DNA of 6,896 nucleotides, taken from positions 1 through 6,896 of the forward strand of contig JAAZVG010000078.1 of assembly GCA_018623655.1 (NCBI GenBank), read 5' to 3'. Source of the stretch: Flavobacteriaceae bacterium (GTDB taxonomy: Bacteria > Bacteroidota > Bacteroidia > Flavobacteriales > Flavobacteriaceae). Within the stretch, counting starts at the first letter, position 1; each line of letters opens with the position of its first letter. The notes below the pieces were generated by a model. The model saw only the letters and a list, made by a program, of their open reading frames with translations. It was not told the origin of the DNA and searched no databases. The position numbers and the translations under genes are program-made. Shown here one piece after another: positions 1 through 5,471 of this stretch.

Positions 1-2019
1 ATTAATCAAACTAGGCAGTATAATTCAGCCTCAGACATTTCGTCAACTGCGGGGCAGATGCCACGACTACTAGGTCTTGCCCAAGCTTCAAAAGTTTATC
101 GAAATCGATCGATAAAGGGATCTTCGAAATTTAGTGTGTCTGGTGATGAAATTGCCTGGGGAACCATAGGAAATGCTTCGACCTCAGAAGGTTTATTCTT
201 TGAAGTAATGAATGCGGCTGGAGTAATGCAAGTTCCGATGGTTATGAGTGTATGGGATGATGAATACGGTATTTCTGTACCTGCTGAATATCATACGATC
301 AAAGAGAGCATATCGAAGGCTTTAAAGGGCTTTAGCCGCACTGAAAACGCTCATGGATTCGAGATAATTAAAGTAAAAGGATGGGATTATCCTGCACTAA
401 TTGAGGCCTATGGCAAGGCTGAAAAACTTGCTCGCAGTGAACATATACCTGTTTTAGTTCACGTTACTGAATTAACACAGCCTCAAGGTCATAGTACCTC
501 AGGCTCCCACGAGCGCTACAAATCAGAAGACCGATTGGCTTGGGAACAAAACCATGATTGTTTAAGAACATTCAAGAATTGGATTTTAGAAAATAAGGTT
601 TGTACACAAGAAGAACTCAATCAAATCGATGAAGAAATTCAGCTAGAAGTACGAGAAGCAAAAAAGACAGCGTTCAAAGAGTACCAAGAAATTCCTAGGT
701 CTTACGTAAAAGACCTTAGCGAGATTCTCAGAAATAACACAACTAGTACCTTACCCGGTTACAAGGACTTATTGAAGAAACTTAACTCAAAAAAGTTAGT
801 TTTTAAACGAGACACCTTAATAAGTATTGATTTAGCCAAAAATATTGCCTTTCAAAAAGGTCAATCTGATATTCTAGGTAGACTTAACCAATTGGCATCT
901 CAAATAAAAAATCAAGAATTTGATGCCTATAGTAGTGAATTAATTGATGAAAGTCATCGAAGTTTAATAGCTGTACCGCATACTCCTGCAATTTATCCCG
1001 ATAAGCCCCATTTTGTTGACGGAAGAAGGATTCTTCAAGAAAACTTCGATATGCTACTAGATAGTGATCCACGTGTAATGATCTTCGGAGAAGACACTGG
1101 GAAGATTGGAGGAGTAAATAAGGCACTTGAAGACCTACAAGAAAAATACGGGGAAGACAGGGTGAGTGACACGAGTATTCGAGAAGCCAGTATTATTGGG
1201 CAAGGTATTGGCTTGGCTATGCGTGGGCTCCGACCAATAGCCGAAATTCAATATTTAGACTATATCTTTTATGCGATTCAGGTGATGACGGATGATTTGG
1301 CCACTCTCAGATATCGATCTGTAGGACAACAAATTGCCCCTCTTATAATCCGAACAAGAGGTCATCGCTTAGAAGGAATTTGGCATTCAGGTTCACCTAT
1401 GGGTGGCCTTGTTAACCTACTACGTGGAATTTATATTCTTAGCCCTAGAAATATGACCCAAGCAGCGGGAATGTACAATGCAGTGCTTAAGGCGAATGAG
1501 CCAGCCGTCATCATAGAGCCCCTGAACGGCTACAGAATAAAAGAAGCTCTTCCTGAAAATATCGGACATTTTACCACTCCCATTGGCGAGGTTGAAATCA
1601 TCGAGGAAGGTACTGACATTACTGTCGTTTCTTATGGGTCAACGCTTAATATTGTATGTGAGGCGACAGAGAAACTTAAAACTCATGGGATTTCTTGCGA
1701 AGTTATCGATGCTCAGACGCTATGGCCCTTTGATAAGCGTATGCGTACCGTAGAGAGTTTAAAAAAGACCAACCGATTAGCTATCGTCGATGAAGATGTA
1801 CCAGGGGGATACAATGCGTTTCTTTTAAATCACATTATTTCGGTTCAAAAAGGTTTTCCCTACCTTGATTCTGCACCACTAATAATTTCTGCAAAAGAAC
1901 ACCGACCACCTTACGGATCAGATGGAGATTACTTCTCTAAGCCTAATGCAGAAGAAATTTTTGATGGTCTTTACAATCTAATGAGAGAAAGTCGCCCCGA
2001 CCGCTTCAAACCATGGTAA
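1..2019 (+). CDS. Fused E1 alpha/beta component of a 2-oxoacid dehydrogenase complex (5' truncated by window edge)
   Basis: This cytoplasmic enzyme decarboxylates a 2-oxoacid with thiamine diphosphate and passes the acyl group to the lipoyl E2 core. The frame is open from base 1, so the ATG at 58 is internal; its context (SSTAGQMPRLLGLAQ) aligns inside E1 alpha, and I judge roughly 100-150 N-terminal residues to be missing. Numbering from that Met: the E1 alpha ThDP region spans about 29-75, with GNASTSEG (38-45) and WDDEYGIS (66-73) where the family usually has GDGATSEG and ENNGYAIS; an active-site loop QGHSTSGSHERYK lies at 143-155. The linker is about 230-315. E1 beta covers 316-653: FGEDTGKIGGV (343-353, catalytic Glu345), RPIAEIQYLDYIF (392-404), IWHSGSP (441-447, His443), EPLNGYR (487-493) and a C-terminal EHRPPYGSDG (614-623). 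Single-chain alpha/beta E1 proteins are common in Bacteroidota and are often annotated as 2-oxoisovalerate dehydrogenase. Substrate (branched-chain 2-oxoacid or pyruvate) cannot be settled from sequence alone. Confidence 0.93.
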   Translation: MNQTRQYNSASDISSTAGQMPRLLGLAQASKVYRNRSIKGSSKFSVSGDEIAWGTIGNASTSEGLFFEVMNAAGVMQVPMVMSVWDDEYGISVPAEYHTIKESISKALKGFSRTENAHGFEIIKVKGWDYPALIEAYGKAEKLARSEHIPVLVHVTELTQPQGHSTSGSHERYKSEDRLAWEQNHDCLRTFKNWILENKVCTQEELNQIDEEIQLEVREAKKTAFKEYQEIPRSYVKDLSEILRNNTTSTLPGYKDLLKKLNSKKLVFKRDTLISIDLAKNIAFQKGQSDILGRLNQLASQIKNQEFDAYSSELIDESHRSLIAVPHTPAIYPDKPHFVDGRRILQENFDMLLDSDPRVMIFGEDTGKIGGVNKALEDLQEKYGEDRVSDTSIREASIIGQGIGLAMRGLRPIAEIQYLDYIFYAIQVMTDDLATLRYRSVGQQIAPLIIRTRGHRLEGIWHSGSPMGGLVNLLRGIYILSPRNMTQAAGMYNAVLKANEPAVIIEPLNGYRIKEALPENIGHFTTPIGEVEIIEEGTDITVVSYGSTLNIVCEATEKLKTHGISCEVIDAQTLWPFDKRMRTVESLKKTNRLAIVDEDVPGGYNAFLLNHIISVQKGFPYLDSAPLIISAKEHRPPYGSDGDYFSKPNAEEIFDGLYNLMRESRPDRFKPW

Positions 2020-2023
2020 TTTA

Positions 2024-3022
2024 TCAAAGAAGAGCTATTGCGATATCCTGATATATCTGTTGATCATTTAAACCAGGCGCCCCTCCCACCCCTTTACATT
2101 TCATATCTAAATGCCGAAGTGAACTAATAATCTTCGTTATTCGCTTCATGGGGAAATTTCTTGCAGCCGACTGGTATTCAGATAAAAAGTAAGGAGAAAT
2201 TCCTAGCACTCTAGATGCATCCTTAGTGTTACTCAATGTGTGTAGTTTAAAAACCTTAGTAAAGAAAGGATACAGTACAGCTAATGTTCCAATCGGCGGA
2301 TGATCTTTAGTATTTCTAGAAAAATATCCTAAAATTGAAGCACTCTTTTTATGATTACCTTCACTTAAAGCCTTGGTGAGTTCAAAAACATTATAATGTC
2401 TATCAATACCAACATGACGTTCAATATGAGTTTCATCGAACATTGAAACAGCAGGCTCGGCCGTTGTTAATTTATCAATCTCTCGTTCATAACGAGAAAG
2501 ATCGGTACTGATACTAAATAACATTAACTGCTTTGCCTTTCTAGAAAGTTTCACTCCCTTACTGCTTAGCAAATCGTCTAAAAATCCACCTACTTTGTTT
2601 TCGTAAATTGTTTTACTCTCAAAAAGCAATTGCTCCTTATCAATTCGTTTTACAACCTTGAGTCTTTTATCTAAAGATTTTTGGTGCATAATAAACACTA
2701 GCACTGCAGAAGGGTTTGGATGGTCTAAATAATTTTCTAATTCTCCCAACTGTTTTGAAAGATGTTGTGCTTCTCTAACCATTACAAGCGTACGATCAGA
2801 AAACATTGGAAGAGCTCGGGCTCTTTGAATCGCCTCTCCCATAGAAGTGTCCTTCCCATAAAGAATATGCTGATTAAAATCTTTAGCATCCCCTGGGACC
2901 ACATTATTTTCAAACAATTTTGATAACTCCTTTAAGAAAAAGGGCTCTTCCCCATATAAAACCGCCACTGCAGGATAATTCTTACTTGAAATAGCCGATT
3001 TAATCGATTCAAAACTGCTCAT
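2024..3022 (-). CDS. holA: DNA polymerase III subunit delta (clamp loader)
   Basis: The product (332 residues, normal for the family) is the delta subunit of the clamp loader, which opens the beta sliding clamp and loads it on primed DNA. The N-terminal AAA+-like domain starts with AVAVLYGEEPFFLKEL (18-33), the typical opening of delta, where the Walker A is degenerate because delta does not hydrolyse ATP. LPMFSDRTLVMVREAQ (71-86) is the conserved core strand segment. The middle lid domain includes SRYEREIDKL (176-185) and VFELTKALSEG (212-222); the C-terminal collar domain includes PIGTLAVLYPFFTKVF (243-258) and HLDMKCKGVGG (304-314), with a short tail ending in QDIAIALL. The ATG at 3022 gives a normal N-terminus, and no Shine-Dalgarno precedes it. 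The gene is divergent from the nuclease-domain gene with a 19-bp spacer, and convergent with the E1 gene with 4 bp between stop codons. Divergence is high, as usual for holA, but the match is clear over the full length. Confidence 0.93.
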   Translation of the reverse strand: MSSFESIKSAISSKNYPAVAVLYGEEPFFLKELSKLFENNVVPGDAKDFNQHILYGKDTSMGEAIQRARALPMFSDRTLVMVREAQHLSKQLGELENYLDHPNPSAVLVFIMHQKSLDKRLKVVKRIDKEQLLFESKTIYENKVGGFLDDLLSSKGVKLSRKAKQLMLFSISTDLSRYEREIDKLTTAEPAVSMFDETHIERHVGIDRHYNVFELTKALSEGNHKKSASILGYFSRNTKDHPPIGTLAVLYPFFTKVFKLHTLSNTKDASRVLGISPYFLSEYQSAARNFPMKRITKIISSLRHLDMKCKGVGGAPGLNDQQIYQDIAIALL

Positions 3023-3027
3023 TATAC

Positions 3028-3035
3028 TACTTTTG
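3028..3035 (+). promoter_or_regulatory. Candidate -7 element (TAnnTTTG) for the nuclease-domain/glycosyltransferase unit
   Basis: TACTTTTG is an exact match to the Bacteroidota housekeeping -7 consensus TAnnTTTG. It ends only 6 bases before the ATG at 3042, so the predicted transcription start falls at or next to the start codon and the mRNA would be leaderless or nearly so. The -33 region would lie within the first codons of holA; the best triplet there is TTC at 3008-3010 with a 17-nt spacer, so that half is weak. Confidence 0.42.
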
Positions 3036-3041
3036 TATGAG

Positions 3042-3500
3042 ATGCAATCATTACCAAAGCTTCAATTTCCGTCGTATTCATTCAAGGCTAAAAATACCGA
3101 AAAGGGATGGGTCATCTTCGATATTATTCGGAAAAAATTTGTTTTACTTCAACCTGAAGAATGGGTTCGTCAACATCTTATTCATTTTTTAATTCATAAC
3201 TACAAGGTCTCCCCAAATCTCATGAAAGTTGAACACAAGGTAACTACTGGCCAAATCCACTCTAGATTTGATCTCGCAACGTTTAGGCCTAATGGCTGTG
3301 TACAACTACTAGCAGAATGTAAGGCTCCTGAGGTAACAATTGATGAAAAGGTAATTAACCAAAGTTTGAGGTATTGTGAAGTACTTCAACCTGATTATCT
3401 ATTATTAACTAATGGGTTGACCCATAAATTGGCTCATCTTAATTTAGCGGATAAAAGCTATACATGGCTTTCTTCTATTGATCAGTTTGAAAACAGATGA
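3042..3500 (+). CDS. Stand-alone HsdR N-terminal-like nuclease-domain protein (PD-(D/E)xK)
   Basis: This 152-residue protein resembles the N-terminal endonuclease domain of type I restriction R subunits (Pfam HSDR_N_2 type), with no helicase domain. An N-terminal helical part holds EEWVRQHLIHFLI (39-51). The catalytic core follows: E64 in KVEHKV, D77 in SRFDLATF, then LLAECKAPEV (89-98) supplying E92 and K94 of the D-ExK signature, and QSLRY (107-111), a QxxxY motif as seen in RecB/HsdR-type nucleases. All catalytic positions are present. I chose the ATG at 3042; a TTG at 3033 would add three residues but overlaps the predicted -7 element. Its stop overlaps the glycosyltransferase ATG (ATGA), implying co-transcription. 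A small gene of this kind next to holA is, to my knowledge, a recurrent Bacteroidota arrangement, and its cellular role is unknown. No methylase or specificity subunit is nearby, so a restriction role is unlikely. It could instead act in repair or RNA/DNA processing, but that is speculation. Confidence 0.85.
   Translation: MQSLPKLQFPSYSFKAKNTEKGWVIFDIIRKKFVLLQPEEWVRQHLIHFLIHNYKVSPNLMKVEHKVTTGQIHSRFDLATFRPNGCVQLLAECKAPEVTIDEKVINQSLRYCEVLQPDYLLLTNGLTHKLAHLNLADKSYTWLSSIDQFENR
3055..3085 (-). promoter_or_regulatory. Candidate holA promoter (Bacteroidota -33/-7 type)
   Basis: Read on the minus strand, TTG (3085-3083) is followed by a 20-nt spacer and AAGCTTTG (3062-3055), a 7/8 match to the Bacteroidota -7 consensus TAnnTTTG. 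This would start transcription near 3048 and give holA a leader of about 25 nt. It lies entirely inside the coding sequence of the divergent nuclease-domain gene. The -7 mismatch is in the important first T, so this is a plausible candidate rather than a firm call. Confidence 0.35.
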
Positions 3501-4480
3501 AATTAGACCTAGCTATTGTAATACTTAATTGGAACGGCAGCGAACTACTCAAACGTTTTTTGCCTAGTGTTGTCACGCACAGTAAAAAAGCAACGATTTA
3601 TGTTATCGATAATGGCTCAACAGACAACTCTAAGGAAGTTTTGAAATCTAATTTTCAAGATGTAAAAATCATTTCACTGGATAAAAACTACGGGTTTGCA
3701 GGCGGATATAACAAAGGTCTGAAGTCAGTAAATGAAACCTATCTCTGTTTATTAAATTCTGATATTCGTGTTAGTGCTAATTGGATTGATCCAGTGATAA
3801 ACCTCTTCAATAATCCAACCATTGGAATTGTTCAACCAAAAATATTAGACGAGAAAAACCCGAAATTATTCGAATATGCCGGTGCTGCGGGAGGATTTAT
3901 AGATTTTCTAGGATACCCCTATTGCCGAGGAAGGTTATTTGCGCACATCGAAAAAGACAATGGTCAATACGACGATGAGCTTCCTGTTTTTTGGGCTACC
4001 GGTGCATGCCTTTTTATTAGAAATGAATTATTTAAAAAGCTCAATGGTTTTGATGAGAGGTATTTTGCCCATCAAGAAGAAATTGATTTGTGCTGGAGAG
4101 CTCAACGTACAGGCTATGAGGTTTGGTATACCTCTAAAAGTTGGGTTTATCACTTGGGAGGTTCTACACTGTCTAATACTAATCCGCTCAAAACACAGTT
4201 AAACTTTAGAAACTCTTTACTCAATATCGTAAAGAATGTAGATGCGAAACTGCTTTTATTTCTGGTTGTAGCTCGATTAATCCTAGATGGTGTAGCGGGT
4301 TTATTCTTTTTATTTCAATTAAAACCAAAGCATACCATAGCTATTCTAAAGGCTCATCTTCAATTTTATTCTAAGTTTTGGATTTATTTTAAAGAGAGAA
4401 GTGGTAACTACGACCCTCCTGTAAAGCCCATAAAACGATCTATTGTTTTTGATTACTACATCAAAGGAAACAGTAAATGA
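3497..4480 (+). CDS. Glycosyltransferase family 2 (rhamnosyltransferase-like)
   Basis: The 327-residue product has a GT-A fold and should transfer a sugar from a nucleotide-sugar donor to a cell-surface glycan or glycolipid at the cytoplasmic face of the inner membrane. The family opening AIVILNWNGSELLKRFLPS (6-24) is followed by YVIDNGSTDNS (35-45), NYGFAGGYNKG (64-74), the metal/nucleotide-binding LLNSDI (85-90, an NSD version of DxD), FWATGACLFIRNELF (165-179), GFDERYFAHQEEIDLCWR (184-201, with the acidic pair Glu194/Glu195 of the acceptor site) and VYHLGGSTL (217-225). A hydrophobic stretch at about 252-274, flanked by basic residues, could anchor or peripherally attach it to the membrane. 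The layout matches the WbbL-like rhamnosyltransferase branch of GT2, but sugar and acceptor are not determinable here. It starts inside the stop codon of the preceding gene, with no Shine-Dalgarno, which suggests translational coupling. No other polysaccharide genes lie in the window. Confidence 0.92.
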   Translation: MKLDLAIVILNWNGSELLKRFLPSVVTHSKKATIYVIDNGSTDNSKEVLKSNFQDVKIISLDKNYGFAGGYNKGLKSVNETYLCLLNSDIRVSANWIDPVINLFNNPTIGIVQPKILDEKNPKLFEYAGAAGGFIDFLGYPYCRGRLFAHIEKDNGQYDDELPVFWATGACLFIRNELFKKLNGFDERYFAHQEEIDLCWRAQRTGYEVWYTSKSWVYHLGGSTLSNTNPLKTQLNFRNSLLNIVKNVDAKLLLFLVVARLILDGVAGLFFLFQLKPKHTIAILKAHLQFYSKFWIYFKERSGNYDPPVKPIKRSIVFDYYIKGNSK

Positions 4481-4514
4481 TAAAACCTACTTTATCCAAA
4501 GGAAATTAAAAGTT

Positions 4515-4530
4515 TGGCAAACTATTTGCT
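4515..4530 (+). promoter_or_regulatory. Candidate sigma-54 (RpoN) -24/-12 promoter for the OmpA lipoprotein
   Basis: TGGCAA (4515-4520) is followed by five bases and then TTGCT (4526-4530). The invariant GG (4516-4517) and GC (4528-4529) are separated by exactly 10 bases, as in the consensus TGGCAC-N5-TTGCW; a T also precedes TGGC as the consensus prefers. Only the last base of the -24 box (A for C) deviates. The predicted start near 4541 gives an A-rich leader of about 20 nt with no Shine-Dalgarno. The site lies in the 80-bp gap before the lipoprotein gene, in the correct orientation. Confidence 0.6.
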
Positions 4531-4560
4531 ATTTTGGTATTAAATAAAACAAACACGATT

Positions 4561-5424
4561 ATGAAAGTAAAACTTATTCCTGTGGCGATCTTGGCTTTAA
4601 TGCTAGGCTCATGTGTTTCTTCTAAGAAGTTCAAAACTGTTTCGTCAGAATTATACAATGCGAAAAATGAGCTTGCCGCAACAACAAGAACAATGAATGA
4701 TTACGCCACTGAGATCAGTAAGTACGAAGCTCAAGTGAAAGCGCTTTCTAGTCAAAACGATTTCTTGCGATCAAACAACCAAGAACTCATTAACAATATG
4801 GATGACTTCACCACACTTACTTCAAAGGGTGCTGAAAACCTTGAAAAGACATTAGAAAGCTTGAAAGAAAAAGAAGTTTCAATTTCTAGACTTCAAGATG
4901 CCATCACACGAAGAGATTCAGTGAACTTAGCCTTAGTTGCTAGCTTGAAAGGAGCGTTAGGTAATCTTAACGATACTGATATTGAGGTTAACGTAGAAAA
5001 AGGAGTGGTTTTTGTTTCAATAGCTGATAAACTGCTATTTAGAAGCGGAAGTTATGTGGTTTCTGAACAAGCGAAGCAGGTGCTGGGAAAAGTTGCTAAA
5101 GTTGTAAACGCTAAGCCCGATTTCGAATTTATGGTAGAAGGACACACAGACAATGTGCCATTTAAAACCAATGCCGAAATCAAAGATAACTGGGATTTAT
5201 CTGTTAAAAGAGCTACAGCGATTGTTCGTGTTCTTCAAAATGAATTTGAAGTAGATCCCAAGCGAATGACTGCTGCTGGCCGAAGCTATTACGTTCCTTT
5301 AGTAGAGAATAATAGTACTGCCAATCGCGCTAAAAACCGTCGTACACGAATTGTTGTGTTACCGAAATTAGATCAATTCTTTGACATGATCGAAGAGGGA
5401 ATGAAAAACCCTTCAATACAGTAG
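4561..5424 (+). CDS. OmpA-family lipoprotein with coiled-coil and peptidoglycan-binding C-terminal domain
   Basis: This 287-residue envelope protein should link the outer membrane to peptidoglycan. The ATG at 4561 gives a compact lipoprotein signal: MKVK, hydrophobic core IPVAILALM, and lipobox LGSC with lipidated Cys18. A TTG at 4534 would add nine residues and sits within the promoter region, so I reject it. Mature residues after Cys (VSSKK) lack the acidic run of the known Bacteroidota surface-export signal, suggesting a periplasm-facing location. Residues about 25-130 are polar and heptad-like, probably a coiled-coil spacer. The OmpA/MotB domain spans about 140-268: VVFVSIADKLLFRSGS (149-164), VEGHTDNVPF (192-201), LSVKRATAIV (213-222) and ANRAKNRRTRIVV (254-266). 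Asp197 and Arg217 match the diaminopimelate-contacting Asp and Arg of OmpA-type domains. The spacing between them is longer than in classical OmpA and more like MotB. It is preceded by a sigma-54-like promoter and followed by a strong terminator, so it is likely its own transcription unit. Confidence 0.94.
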   Translation: MKVKLIPVAILALMLGSCVSSKKFKTVSSELYNAKNELAATTRTMNDYATEISKYEAQVKALSSQNDFLRSNNQELINNMDDFTTLTSKGAENLEKTLESLKEKEVSISRLQDAITRRDSVNLALVASLKGALGNLNDTDIEVNVEKGVVFVSIADKLLFRSGSYVVSEQAKQVLGKVAKVVNAKPDFEFMVEGHTDNVPFKTNAEIKDNWDLSVKRATAIVRVLQNEFEVDPKRMTAAGRSYYVPLVENNSTANRAKNRRTRIVVLPKLDQFFDMIEEGMKNPSIQ

Positions 5425-5444
5425 TTTAAAAACAACCATAAGCT

Positions 5445-5471
5445 AAAAGGACCTCAATTGAGGTCCTTTTT
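5445..5471. terminator. Bidirectional intrinsic terminator between the OmpA gene and the UvrD-type gene
   Basis: Positions 5445-5470 form a perfect palindrome with 13-bp arms centred at 5457/5458. As RNA it folds into a GGACCTC/GAGGTCC stem with an AATT loop, flanked by A and T runs. On the plus strand the stem is followed by six Ts (5467-5472), a classic terminator 20 bp after the lipoprotein stop. On the minus strand the same hairpin is followed by four Ts and begins right at the UvrD-type stop codon, so it probably ends both convergent transcripts. Confidence 0.88.

Noticed and set aside
884..1126. 80-codon minus-strand open frame inside the E1 gene
   Set aside because: It lies wholly antisense to the well-conserved E1 linker and start of the beta half, has low-complexity aromatic/Leu-rich composition, and resembles no family.
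3033..3041. TTG at 3033 as start of the nuclease-domain gene
   Set aside because: It adds only three residues, lies in the predicted -7 element, and an ATG follows immediately at 3042 with a normal N-terminus.
3042..3500. Restriction-modification or other defence island
   Set aside because: There is only one nuclease-domain gene, flanked by housekeeping genes, with no methylase, specificity, helicase or mobility genes and no obvious change in base composition.
3939..4202. 87-codon plus-strand open frame inside the glycosyltransferase gene
   Set aside because: It overlaps conserved GT2 motifs in another frame and has no recognisable domain; it is a shadow of the real gene.
4477..4509. Ten-codon mini open frame starting at an ATGA overlap with the glycosyltransferase stop
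   Set aside because: It is too short to support, ends before the sigma-54-like promoter, and has no feature beyond chance overlap.
4534..4560. TTG at 4534 as start of the OmpA lipoprotein
   Set aside because: It would place nine polar residues before a textbook lipoprotein signal and lies upstream of the predicted transcription start.
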